The notes under the pieces: model-generated
The model's input: only the letters and a program-made list of their open reading frames with translations
The model's database searches: none
Told to the model about the DNA's origin: nothing
Made by a program: the position numbers and the translations under genes
Assembly: GCA_026874595.1 (NCBI GenBank)
Contig: CM049306.1
Span: 80,376,142 to 80,440,141, forward strand
Source: Sipunculus nudus
Taxonomy: Eukaryota > Annelida > Sipuncula > Golfingiida > Sipunculidae
DNA length: 64,000 bases
Direction: 5' to 3'
Part shown: positions 34,216-46,876 of the stretch, piece after piece
How positions within the stretch are numbered: the stretch's first letter is position 1
Layout: every line of letters begins with the position of its first letter

Positions 34216-36735
34216 AAAACGAAGGCGGTTCATTAAAAAAAAAATTAAATTTTTTTTTAATCCCCGGAATTCCTGGTTTGCATTTGTACAGGACAAAACT
34301 AGCATTGCTTGATCGTTTGACGCTTACACAGTAACTGGCATTGCCCATACTGCGCATGCTCGTGATATGGTTCTATTTAATGAATGGGCTGTAAAGAGTT
34401 GTGTGACAACAACAAGCATACTGTAAATGAGATTCCCCTTCGAAACAAAAATAAAGCTCAGAAACAACAAACCTTAAACCTTAAGTTATCCATTTATATA
34501 TGTTTTAGGTTTATGTCCTCGCGATTTAAAAAAAAAATTTTTGGGGGATATTATATGAAGTCATAAGCAAGGGCTATTTACTGTAGCAAATAACGGTGGA
34601 AATTACTTTGGAAATACCTGTATAATCCATCTCTCTACAGATGACATTTGACTAGCCGGACCGACCGTGCAGCTCATCGCAAACCGTGCCCCGAGTGGAC
34701 CCATTGAAGTTATGCACCCTTCCCTCCTTTAGTTTTGTTCGCTCCACCATGCGCAAACGCCACGTAATAAAGAGCACTAGCCAATAACTACACATGTTTT
34801 TTCCTTTTTTTACATAAAAGAAGAACGATACATTTATCGATTGCATTGATAATCGATATGCGTTGGTAATTTCTGACATAATTGTGTCCGCCAGGAGGGT
34901 ATGCGTACATTCTCATTCTTCTGTGTGTGTGTGTGTGTTTGTGTCTTTGTTCACAACAACCCCTCAACGGAAACTCTTTAAATGTTCAGGGCATTTCGGG
35001 AATGGACAAATGAAAAATCGATAAGATTTTTGTGTGTATCCGGCACACGGCACGGATGAGGAACGTCATCAAGGATTAATAACAAACGTACGACCACTGT
35101 TGTATGAGCGAACCTTAGAATATGAGCCGAATAAGTGATAGAAAACACGGGTTTTGGAACATTCCATCATAAGGACCTCGACATGGCAGTTCCTTAGAAT
35201 GAAGATTTATAGTTAGTGATGAAACTATCAAGACTTGATATAAATATAAGTCAATCGTCATATCAACAATATTAATCAACAATGAATAATCAAATGCTAA
35301 GGATTAATTAATTACTTGCTTTAATGAAAACCCTTTATTCTATGCTAGACTAGAATAGATATAATAGCTTATTGAACATTGGTTTGAAAAGTAAACTGAA
35401 AACCCAATTTAAATCAATATATTAAAATATTAGGGCTATTCATACAAACGTTCTCCGAATCAGGGCCAATCATCGCCGTTCATATTTACTCAAACAAGCC
35501 TGTTATCTCTACATACCTAGATAACCCTGGCTGTTAGACAGACTAGTTTCCGAACCCTTTATAGTTGTCGGCAACTTACTTTGTGTATTAGAGAAGAAAG
35601 CAGTTTGCTACTCTGATCAAGACGTTAGGCCGTCCGTCCCTCCCCGTGTTACGAAAGTATGTGGAAAGTAGGGTTTGAAATAAACTGTTGTCTGATTTAT
35701 TGCTTTTTAGTTTACAAATTATCTTTAGGTATGTTATTCATATTGCTTTTGCAAATGTTCATCAGTCACGGGTGTATTTTTGTGTTATCTATTAATATTT
35801 TAAAATAGTTTAGCCAGTCTTCATTATACTTAAACGCCATCTGTCACATTTTTTGGATGAAAGTACTCTGATCTTCAAATGCAACTAATGAACAGGAAGG
35901 GAAAGCTAGTCTATATTATGATTGAAGGTGGTCGTATTGGACTTTGGTCACGGAACTTTTCTATGGTCACGCCTAGTATGTGTTTGGTATTGAACTGTCG
36001 GGAATGATGCAAAGTGTGTCCTAAGTGTTTGGTGGGTCAATTTCCTGATTTTTGCATGAATCAAGAGGCATTTCAATTATTTTTCGGAAGGGCTACGCAG
36101 GGTTGGGGTATGACTCGCAGGCGTTGGAGGGTAATCGAGTATGGGAATAGAAATAAAGCCTATAATTCTAATTGATAATGTATTTCATTTCTGATGTATA
36201 GATATTTTTTTCCGGAATAGAAGGGAGTATGATCACATTGACAATCCCATCCTTTGCAAAAAAAAGCGGACCCCCCCTCCCATCCCCATGTATTAGCGCC
36301 TCTGCCTATAAACATATTCAACAGGCTGGAAAATATGTTATATGACCATTGGTCATGCACATTAATCATATATATACTGACATTTCAGAGCAATTTTTTT
36401 TTCTTGATGAAATATGATGATGCGTCCATTTTAATATTGCCAAAAAACCTCTGGTTCACTTGCTATACTTTTGTTCAACTGTATACGTTCTTTATAAACA
36501 TAAGGAATCTGCGAGATGCTTAAGCTTAGCATCCTGGCCCATTTGCCACTATTTCCTAATAGAATACGTCACAGCATCAAGCAAAAACGTCGGGGAATTA
36601 GAATAGATGGTTATTCAAACAGTTAAAAATTGTGTATTATATTTTATATTAACACAACTGTTATCTAAAATTCTGATAGCTTGCTTGATAAATATACACA
36701 GATTGTTCAATAACGACTCAGTTTTGGACTTTTTC
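34216..36735. other. Intergenic; duplicated piece at 34875-35035, otherwise nothing
   Basis: 34875-35035 pairs with 5165-5310. A (GT)n stretch lies near 34921-34940 and short A-runs near 34227-34258. No coding exon or RNA gene is supported in the rest. Confidence 0.55.
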
Positions 36736-36736
36736 C

Positions 36737-37165
36737 AAGCTATTCATAACGATGCCGTAGGGCAGCGGCCTAGCCACACTATTCATCCAGAGGTCGTTTC
36801 TACTCAAACTTATTCTAGTTAAGCAGTGTTTGACGACCCGGACTATTTGTCTCAACTGTCAAACTTAAATATAAAAAATGTGTTACCTTTCAAGGAAACA
36901 CCTTGTGTTTACATTTTAACCATGAGTATTCTTACAAACTATTACTTACTCCGTGAAGTTCTTACCACAAAACGCCTATGTTTATTTAATTTGCCTTAAA
37001 CATTCTTGTCCAATATATCGAAACGGACGTCATTCCCATCTCCACTAATATTTATACCTACGCCGCTGGTGATTGCAAAAGCCCTGATGCATTGTTGGTG
37101 GCAGATTTTGACGCCCATTAAACCTCACCAGCACAGGCGTACCCTTGAGGGTCGATTCTGAGTAG
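36737..37165 (+). repeat. Dispersed repeat R1, copy 2
   Basis: Matches copy 1 (33409-33848) over its length: CCAAGCTATTCATAA, ATCCAGAGGTCGTTTCTACTC, TTTCAAGGAAACACCTTG, TATTACTTACTCCGTGA, CCAATATATCGAAACGGA and ACCT-CGC-GCTGGTG. It is similarly diverged from copy 3. Confidence 0.7.
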
Positions 37166-37792
37166 TGCCTTGCCTTAGAATAATTCTTGATTTTGGGAGT
37201 GGTTTTACGAAATCGAATTGCTCATGCACTCCTGCTGCATATAAAATGAAAATGGTCTTTGACCCATATATACGGTGGCTTGTATTGGACACACAGAAAA
37301 TTATTTGTCTTCCCTCGTTCCCACGCGACAGCATTTTGTTCCGACGCGATAATGATCTTGTTCCTACGCCCACAGGAATACGAATATAGCATGTGCCATA
37401 CTAAATCCGCCCCCCCCCCCCCCGGCCTACAATGAAGTATCATAGCTGACACATTCTGTTGTAATATTTAACCTAGAGACATCACAAAAAGCGACATGTA
37501 GTTTGCCCTTTTCGGTATACATTGAATTATTTAAAGCTTGACAAATAATAAAGGCGTATACGTCACAATGAAACAATTCCTTTTAATGAAATAGCGTCAG
37601 ATTGCGACAAAGATAACCTTCAAAATTCAATGAATTTCTCGTGCGTAATATTACAAAAAAATCGGTTCGAACTTTATGCGTGTAACTTCAGAGACAACGT
37701 TTTATCAATGGTAGTAACGAATAATTATTACAATGACTTTGGATTATTTATAAGCTATACCCCTGTCAAGGGTCAGGTATCTGGTATCCTTT
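37166..37792. other. Intergenic; C-run at ~37411-37424
   Basis: Contains a ~14-bp poly-C run. No gene is supported. It lies downstream (on the minus strand) of the inverted family copy. Confidence 0.5.
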
Positions 37793-38739
37793 TCACTGTA
37801 CAAATGGGTCTTCCAGCACAGATTTTTCAAATTTGAAGCATTCCAATATAATTGCTTTGAGTTCTTCGTCTGTTTATCGTACAGTAGGGCCATTTCTTCT
37901 TTGACTCCTGTGGATGGTATAGTTTCCCTCACTCTTCCAGTTTGTACATTCTAGATCTTGTAACCTTGATTTTCATTCCGTGCCGCGGTATTGCTGATTC
38001 ATTAATCTTAAATTCTCTGTATCGGACCCATAAAACGGACCTATCGTCGTGAGTTCTGGCCTTGGTACAGAGTGAACTACCATCTCGTTTTATACGTGGT
38101 ACCTAAAGTTCATCAAGATTTCCAATCCCCTGTTGTTGCGTGGGTTGTGTTAGAGTAAATCTCAAATCATGTAGAGAAGAATCCAGACGTTTTACCATAC
38201 AAAGTATGTCCCTATCTTTCCAGGGTTCGGAGTAATACAACAATAGATTAAAATGCTGATCGAGCGCCGCTTTAGGTCCGTTAGAACTGTCCAGTTCAAT
38301 ACAATATTTGTTGGTTGCACTGTGCAGGGTAAAATTCATCTGATGAAGGAAAACGTTCAGGCCAACGTGGCATTCATCCAGACCGACCGCTTCAAAATGT
38401 CTTTAAGCCTATCTCCCAAACCAACGACTATTCATATCACGTACCCTTAAATGTGTTTCAAGTGCGGTTGCTGGTATCCCAGGGTGTCTTTCTTCATACA
38501 TTTTCCCGTGCGAGCAGTTGTAATATTCTGAAATAAAACCTGAACGCCTCATCAACTACTTTGCCAATAAAATAATCCGTTGCAGTGTTCCCCTTTGCGG
38601 CGAGCTTTTGCTCAAAGCAGCGTTTTCGTACCCCCTGAAGCAACAGCGGTCCTGGATAGCTTGTCAATGAAAAGAAATCCTCGTTTGAATCACTTCATTC
38701 GTAAAATTGATGACATCTAAAGTCGCTAATGCAAGCCAT
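37793..38739 (-). pseudogene. Family copy on the minus strand (inverted duplicate of copy A), decayed
   Basis: It begins at ATG 38739 on the minus strand and reads MACISDFRCHQFYE, then TGA where copy A has Gly. It continues with SDSNEDFFSL, RKRCFEQKLAAKGNTAT, an in-frame shortening in the TVRI region, KMYEERHPGIPA, RDMNSRWFGR followed by a stop, RHFEAVGL, and YCIELDSS. EPWKDRDILCMVKRLDSSLHDLRFTLTQ and EEMALLYD follow. After a final frameshift it gives LECFKFEKSV and TGA at 37793-37795. It is nearly full length with several stops and indels. It is closest to copy A throughout, and the flanks to 40085 are also shared, so the whole unit was duplicated and inverted. It is the only minus-strand family member. 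Confidence 0.88.
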
Positions 38740-38982
38740 ATTCCTGAATAACTAAATCCCATTAGCAGGTAACTCCCCGCTTCAGTCATAATAGAGTGAT
38801 TTATACCAGTTGTCGTAAACCCTCTAGACTATCATGAAACCTTCGATCAGCATTTGGGAATCACACACTGACATCCAAGCTGTTATATCTATCTTACCTA
38901 GACTTTCGCCATTCATATCAAGGCACGATTAAAGTTTTCCTGAAACGGTTTCAGAAATGTTACAGGTCACACTATATGTTTC

Positions 38983-39036
<54 letters not shown>

Positions 39037-40085
39037 TTTATAAGACCTACACAATTACGGCCTTCGGGGCTACCTGCGGTGGACGTAATGCTGGGGTGAC
39101 CGTATTTGTAAAGTTTAATTTACTAGGATCATATTTTCGGGTCATAATTGTCAGGTAGTCGCAAGTCTGGATTCCACGGTAAATATATATATTGTATATA
39201 TATGTGTGTCACACCACAGTGCAGGTTATACCGCTACAGGAATATTTTAGGAAAATGAGGCAAATGGAACTTTTAATTAATGCATGGTATACTGTTTACA
39301 ATTTACTGAGCATCCCAAACATTCTACATAAACACAATATAACCAGAACAAAATGTATATACTTAACTGAATAAAGATGGTTCATTAAGTTATCTGGATC
39401 TTTAGAAAGTCAGTTAAATAAAAAAAATCCATATCAAGTCTTTTTATACAGAGCCGTCCAAGCAGAGAATCCTTCAAGAGGCATTGGAATGGCTGACCAT
39501 AACCCCGCAAAATGAAACCCTACCCGTTTCCGCCCATTTCATAATGTCAAATTTTGCCTAAATCCAAGATTACCCCTAATATATAGGGTAACATACTTAT
39601 ATGGCCAAAATTCCATAACTAATTGACAAAGAAACACATTAAACTTGTCATTTTCGACTACAATTAGGATGCCCGTTGGTTTGGTAAAACTTCATGATTA
39701 ATATAATTTTTTTTGTAATATCCTTAATTTTAGTCATTCATGTAGGTCACCGCCTGGCAAATATGGTCCATGTGTACCTGTCGATAACTTTTCCGCATAT
39801 ACATTTACTAGCCGTCAGGATAAATCGTTGTGTCAAAGTAAACAAATCCTCCTATTTTCTCTGAGTACTTTCGTGCCGCATCACCCGCTATTATCAAACA
39901 CTCGCCCTTCGCAATTCGCAAACCGGGTGACGCACGTCACAGCAGAGAGACTAAAAACGCACGGGTAAGATCTGCTAGTATGATATAACACGAAAGCAAA
40001 ACAGTTTTTAATTTTTTCCAGAACTCATATGTTACTCTTTAAAATATCTATAACAGTGTAAATACTGTTTGTGTATAATACCCGT
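38740..40085 (-). repeat. Inverted 5' flank of the minus-strand copy, paired with 5640-6713
   Basis: The reverse complement matches the upstream region of copy A in order, including the AACCCGGTTTG-like and TTTAGTCTCTC segments at 39905-39960 and the AAGAGTAACAT segment near 40030. A (TA)n tract at 38993-39032 corresponds to the TA tract before copy A. Nothing else in this stretch is supported as a gene. Confidence 0.65.
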
Positions 40086-41394
40086 ACAGACCGAGCAAAG
40101 ACTTTATATTCTATCAAACTTAGTATTATAAAAATTTTATTCTGAATGATCAAATTTATGAAGCACGGATGACCCAAGCAAACTATGACTACTCAGGTAA
40201 GCATAATTGTCGTGACAGTTACTTAAACATGATTATATACAAATAAGCATGACGACTCATTTGAACAGACCATTAGCAAATGATGTAAATAATGTTAAAT
40301 ACCTAAAATATGGGCAGTCGACAAGCGACTCCGTCCAAATGACGTTGGCATGAAGTATATGAGGTTGTAATAGACATATATTTATCACTCGAATTTAGTT
40401 CTGTTCAGTTAATGCTGGTATCCAACCAAAAATAAAAAAATAGTGTAAATCTGAAGGGTCGACACACAAATTTGGAAGGGAATAGTGAGTGGGGTCGCAG
40501 CGGGAGGACGGTTATGAGGTTTCCTCCTCATAAAAAATCGTTAATTTATGGTACAATGACTCGAACTTGCCTGGTTCAAAATGTTTCATGATCCAAAATC
40601 TGTGTTTCGATATTAAGCATCATATTTTGTTATATATGCGATCCTCACTAAAAATGCGCAAGAGTTAGGTGGTGCCCAGCCTGTTTGAGATTTATCTATC
40701 TAAGATCTATGAACACGTATGTACGAATTGAACATTATTTTACTTCTTTATTCTTTGTTAGACTTTATGAAACAATTCTGCTTAATGTGTGCCATCTGCA
40801 TGTCGATTGTTAGCGCAGCGTGAGTGAGCATAGCCCCTCGATTTTAAATTTGAGTCGACCCAAAATTTTTGAGTTATGAAGTCTGTGTTAGGTACTGGAT
40901 CGAAAGCTTAACTATTCGATATACCTCATGGGCAAATCGCAAAGTTGCGTGAGCAAGTAACCAGTATTTATCACTACGTTATTGCCACGAAGTACTACGA
41001 ATCCATAAGAAGTGGTTTCAATAAAGCTACGATACTACCTTAGCAGCACCTAAGAATAATTCCGAAATAACTACGAATCATTAAGACGTACTACGAATTG
41101 CTCCAAATTACTTACGCTATAGCAAGAAGTACGTAAGATACAGTTATGACGTTATACTAAGGGGCTACAAAGCTGATACCAAGCGCTACAAAAAAAAAGC
41201 TTTGATCATGTTGTCTCCAAGTATAGATAAATGTCAATGATCAATGCATTCTTTGCAGAAACGGACTCACAAGAGTACGACTAAGCAGTTGAGGGCTTGC
41301 TGTTTTTTTAAATCTACGGCCTATTATGCACGGGGCTTTCTTCATTCAAAAATGGCGTAGGTATAAATATATTGAAGAGGGTAATGTAGTAGGT
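40086..41394. other. Intergenic; TACTACGAAT-type degenerate words at 40985-41140
   Basis: No gene. Between 40985 and 41140, ACTACGAAT or a close variant occurs several times at irregular spacing. It may be a decayed short tandem repeat. Confidence 0.45.
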
Positions 41395-41690
41395 TCAAAT
41401 ACCTTGGAATAAGTATAGTTTCAAGGCAAATTGCAAAAACATGCGCTTTTTAGTTCTAAGGAGCTCACGGAGTAAGTAATATTTTATACGCATGCACAAG
41501 TGAAATGTACACCTAAGGTGTTTCCTTGAAAAAACAACAAATTTTGATTTTAATGTTTGACAATTCGAAAAAAAATATAATTTTAGGCACAGTAGAAACA
41601 AGTAGTCCAGTTTGTTTCAAACTGGAAGAGGTTCGCTTTGAGTAGAAACGACCCCTGGTGGAAGTATGTCGAAGATTTAGCTCTGTGTGC
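41395..41690 (-). repeat. Dispersed repeat R1, copy 3 (inverted)
   Basis: The reverse complement contains AGGGGTCGTTTCTACTCAAA, GCGAACCTCTTCC, TTTTCAAGGAAACACCTTAG, AATATTACTTACTCCGTGAG, ATTTGCCTTGAA and GGTATTTGAACC, in the order of copies 1 and 2. Its 5' and 3' ends are less well defined. Confidence 0.65.
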
Positions 41691-43099
41691 AAAGAGATAA
41701 AAAAGTAAAACCTAAAGCAACCAAGTTAGACAGTCAGAATTAGCCAGGGGAAGGTCAGGCTAGCAGTCATGAAAGAATAATAGTAGAGGTAATAACATGC
41801 AGGATACGCCGATATAGAATTAGGGGATCCAGCAGGAATATTAGGAAGAAAACTGCCGAAGAAAGTGCGAGAGGAGAAAAATGCGTGTAAACCTTACACC
41901 CTACCGCTAGATGTACCTATGCCATTTTTCTCCATATACTAGGCCATAACACCAGACATTCAATACGCTCGTGTATAAGCTCGTTCGCATCTTCTCATTG
42001 AAATAACGTGAAGAGTATGAGAGTTTAGCTCCGAGTGCTGCAAACATAATTTATTCCTCATTTTAGTACGTTTGCCTCAACTTATCATTGCCGATAGTAA
42101 CCAATGTAACAGATGCCTATGCTGTTCGTAGCAGAAGCGCGGAGGTCCTTTGTATTTCGTAGTAACTATAGTAGCTCCTACGAAACAAACAAAGAAGCGG
42201 ATCCAACAGAGGGTTCCTGAAGGTCCGGATACCCCCTTTTTCAGCCACCGGGATTTTTTTATAAGTGTTTCAGACATGTTTATGGGACTTGGTTTGCTTT
42301 AGGTTTTATCATTTGTCATCCTGGGATGGACTCCTCCTTTTCCTAAATCCTGTATCAGCCCCTGAGATATAACTATAGATTCATTGTGACGGACTGGTAT
42401 AAGCAACGTTATGCTTCGTGACTGATTTAAAGCGACATCATAGGACTTCTTAGTAACCTTTTTACTGTAATGTCATCAGGGCCGAATAGTTCGGTACTTT
42501 TTTAGCTTCGATATATTTCCTGTTCGTAGCGCATCGAGAGATCAAGTCATGGTAGTGGGAATGACTGAAACTTTAAAACAACGCCTCAGATAAGTGTAGT
42601 TTTCCCAGAAATAGTAGCACGGGCTCATGCCAGGCACATAGGACTCATAGGACTGGTTCCGAGTCATAGCAAAACGGCTTGGCTGCCTGTGTTATAAAAT
42701 TGAGCATTAGTGAGATCACAGTGAAAATAAAATGCTGGTAGAAATAGGGGATTCGTTATGAAACCATACAACCCCTACATATTACCATTAATACAGATGC
42801 TTAGATGCCAATGGGACTAAAATAACTACCGAATTATTAGTATTAACGAAATAATGGGCGCTTATTATAAATAAAATGAGATATTGCTACTTCTCTACTA
42901 GGGCTCTTGGTATCATTTGGTTGAATCAGCATGGTTGAAATCAATGCAATGTATGACGGGAAGGATTTTTATAAAAATGGGGTCTATCCTCGAAAGTCAG
43001 CTACTTTTGCAGGGGAGAAGTCCATTTGCACAGATTCCCAAACTAAGTTGTATGGAATACCTTCACTTAGTCTGTCCAGCGATCTGTAAGGTAGACTCT
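41691..43099. other. Intergenic, no gene seen
   Basis: Both strands lack a supported exon. The last ~200 bp may be very decayed LINE sequence leading into the reverse transcriptase remnant at 43.1 kb, but I cannot align it. Confidence 0.45.
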
Positions 43100-43895
43100 C
43101 ATCGCACCATGTTGCAAATCAAGCGGATGCCTCAATCAGTAGCATAAAACCAGTATGATAAACCTTCCATTATGGCGCATGGATCAAATCTGAAGGTGGT
43201 GGCAAAATTCACATATCTTGGGAGCACATTTTCAAAAACCGCAAACATAGATGATGAGGTCAACAGCATAGTAGCAAAAGCCAGCCTTGCTTTTGGTAGA
43301 CTCCGCTCCAGCATCTTGGAGCGTAGAGGCATTGACCTTGAAACCAAGATCCAGGTCGACAAGGCAGTGGTCATCACTACCCTGCTGTATGGCTGCGAGA
43401 CATGGAATGACTATGCAAGTCATGCCAAACAACTGAACCAATTTCACCTAACCTTCCTCCGTCGACTGATGAACAGTAAACGGTTACAAAAAAGTTCCAG
43501 ACACTAAGGTCCTAACACGTGCCAAACTCCCATCAATCTACACCTCCTTGCATTGAACCAATGTCCGAAAACTACTTATGTCTGAAGAACTAGTGTCTGG
43601 TAAAAGATCCATCGGAGGTCTGCGGAGGCGTGACAAGGACAGTCTCAAAGCATCTCTAAAAATATCCATCAACATAGATACGTAGGAAAGTCTAGCGCAT
43701 GATAGAACGACGTGGCGTGCGGCTGCACACAGAGTGCAGTGGACACTGAGATAGCACGACTAGCGGAGTCGTGAGGTCCGCAAGGCTAGAATCGCAACTA
43801 CCTCAACAGCATCAACCGATCACAAGTGTCCAACATATGGGAGATTCTTCCGAGCCCTTATTGGCCTGGCAAGTCATCTCCGGACACACAAAGTA
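43100..43895 (+). mobile_element. 3' end of a second LINE: RT C-terminal domain and degenerate zinc finger
   Basis: A 111-codon frame (43172-43507) reads LKVVAKFTYLGSTFSKTANI, DDEVNS, AKASLAFGRLRSSILERRGI and TLLYGCETW. This is the post-RT region typical of a group of invertebrate non-LTR elements. It then decays: TRAKLPSI near 43515, GKRSIGGLRRRDKD near 43598, and TTWRAAAHRV near 43708. The end, 43824-43891, reads KCPTYGRFFRALIGLASHLR, a C2H2 finger whose second Cys is Tyr. Stops and frameshifts are present. The catalytic RT domain is missing, so it is a 5'-truncated dead copy. The clade is not assigned with confidence. Confidence 0.85.
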
Positions 43896-46239
43896 AGATC
43901 AACTACAAAACCTCCAGTAGTGGATATTCGTATCACGGAGACCATTTGGTTAGTTCTGAAATTGGACGTCAGACGGCAGTAATAATCATTTACATAGTTT
44001 CTGAAGAGCCCGTCAAGTCGGTTAATACAGACCTGTGGTATGAGGTCAATAGTTGAAACGACGCAGCTTCTGAAGTATTTATTTTGTCTAAACGGCTGTT
44101 AAAATATGTGTCTACGTTTAAAGACGCAAATTTGGCACATGTATCTAGTCTGTAGCAGTGATAGGAGTTGGTGTAAAATCAGGCGTTTCATTACTGTTAT
44201 AAATGTCCAAAAATAAGCATTTTATGTTGTATATGGTTAGAAACTGTACAGTTGAAATGAATTAATGAATCAGTAAGAAAACCTGAAGATCGTGCTGGTG
44301 ACACTTTCAAATTAGAAACCACTTCCGATTAAACTTACAGTTTCATAATGCATGCAGATACTCGCTTTGTAAACGGGTAAAAGAACTCATTGCCATATTT
44401 AATTATTCGCGTTTGTCATGAAAAGAACTGAGGCTACATAACAATGCATGAATGCAAATATTGTTTCAAGTAGGTTTATTTGAAGGAACAGAATTAAATA
44501 GCGGGGGAATAGATATATATGAAATCATCTCATGTAAGATTTATTATGCACGTTTGTCACAAAGTTCCCAGACCTGCTATCAGTCTGTGGCATAGGCTCT
44601 CATAAACAGGTCTACTCAATATTATTTATCCACGTCGATGGGGCAACAAGGTTTTTTTTTATATACCAAGGGACTTTTGGCTAATTTGTATGGGTCCTGG
44701 GTGCCTTTGTACTCAGGTTTGCGAGTACACTTGTCCCGTTAACCCTGGCAGGTCCCCTTTTTGTTAGTGTATTGACCCCTGTCCATTCATCCATAGCAAG
44801 CTGCTTACACACGGCCTTTTTCATTTTTTCTTTGTATTAAACATGGGCTGCACTAATTCATCGTAAGCAGGTTTTGTGGGTTTGGTGGTCTTGCTAGAGG
44901 CAAACTGGACAGCTTGTGAGCTTCAGTTGGCAAGAAACTCTCTTAGGAGTAAGATGTATATGTGGAGCTCACCACTTGCTGTAGCTGAACATTTCAACGA
45001 CAGGACCTGAGGGTCTTTTTATGTTATCAAGGGAGACCAGTTATAACTTAAACCATTGCCAACATGACAAATCTAAACACTGACATTTATTTGCAAAAAT
45101 ACAGCAATGAACCAATGTGTATATGAACTGGCTGGCTGACTCCTGGTACTCCTGGTGGCGAACTGCGAGAGGGGATGCTGTCCTTGGCAGACTTTTGGTG
45201 GTGGAGTGGTATGACCAACCAGTAGAGGGCCATTTATTCTATGTCTGTGGTAAGCCTTTATGCATGTACTGCTTTAAAACCAAACAAAACCTATGTTAAT
45301 GCAGCTCAGTAAAAGGATATGGAAATATTGGAAGTCTGCTTGCTATAGTGTAATTGGATTTTCAGTCTTATCAGGATTTTTAAAGTACCGACTATATTCC
45401 TAAATTTCTGCTGTAGACCAGTATTCTTACACGTCCTTTTACTCCTCAATATAAAGAGATCAAACTATAGAATATGGACCTTATTTTATTGGTACATAAA
45501 AGGTCAAGTGGTACCCCTGACAATATCTTTACCTTGACTTCAGTATATTAAAGTATATAGGATTTCAGATAAAGATCCACAAGCGATCTATAAAAGTGAC
45601 TGAAATAGAATTGTTAATCTTTTGGGATAATAGTGGATGGTTTATATTTTTTTTCAGGGTGTGGTGTGTTTATCTACCCGCTTGCCTTGTGTGGTATCTT
45701 TGAGGTTACAGGCTCATGTATTTAGGGAAATGTCTGCAGGAGACTGATGCCACTCAAATTTCATCTGTTTTTTGTATTTAGTGTAAATAAACGTATTATT
45801 AAGTTCTTTGACTCTTCACTTTGTTAAAACTATGCTGGTATGAAAGTTAATCCTTAGAAATTCCTCGAAAACCCGAGACATTATAAAAGAACCTGAAGTC
45901 CGATCCCGTTTCAGTTATTGACTGGGAAGGTGACCGTGACAACGTTTAGTTTTCCTTTTGTTTATGAATCTTCAACGGAATATGCATAACAGAAATCCAT
46001 TGTATTGCACATATCCTCATAATACCAGAAATATGTATTAAGATCCCCAAATTATATTATCCATTTGGTATAGCAAATTGGCATGTATACAAAAATAAAT
46101 ACAAAATTACAGTGAATGTATACCTTAAGACAGGCATGAAAATTTTGCTGACTCTTCAATACCGTTTAAACATTTCGCCTAAGTCCCTATTAATCCTATA
46201 AGAACTATTCAGGTTATGCAAAGTATCAAAGTTCATGTG
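43896..46239. other. Intergenic, no gene seen
   Basis: No exon is supported on either strand. 44640-45300 is less AT-rich and may be an old repeat, but I find no second copy here. The ~60-codon frame at 45117 has no recognisable feature. Confidence 0.5.
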
Positions 46240-46780
46240 TGTTCTGAACCTGATACGGGTAATGGTATTGGAAAGGGTTTCTTTGAATGTTAAAGTGTTT
46301 GGGAACTGTGTTATGTACAGGTATCTGTAAGCAGCAATCTCAGTCGTCCACTAAACACCCTGTATGATCCACGCGTGCATGCAATCACGATAAAGTTAAA
46401 CTTTGCCATCATTTATTTACCAGTGCCTTGCACTGATATTTATGAACTCGAAGAATTTGGCTCATGGCCAGGAATGATTCTGGGAAATTACAGCGTGGCT
46501 TATACAAAGTATTTTGTGATCTACTTATTGATATACACAATGAATTTTATCTTCTATTTGCCAAAGTTTGTTGTATTCTTTAGTCACTAGTAAGATGTTT
46601 TGATGATATAATATTTTATTTAATGTTATAATTCACAGGTCAAAACTTACTCTTATCGTTCACTGATATATTTTGATCCCGGACAATTACCTTTTCTCTG
46701 TTAACACTTAAGATGACCAATACATGTAATTTAATGAATACAATTGTGTCATAGTGGGATATTTGTAAACCATAATAGCC

Positions 46781-46876
<96 letters not shown>

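Noticed and set aside
44640-45300. Less AT-rich stretch that could be an old repeat or exon
   Set aside because: No recognisable protein similarity, no second copy in the window, no splice-supported frame.
46375-46590. 71-codon frame with hydrophobic C-terminus, possible small membrane protein
   Set aside because: The paralogous segments at 13.5 and 47.9 kb break the frame, so it is not conserved as protein.
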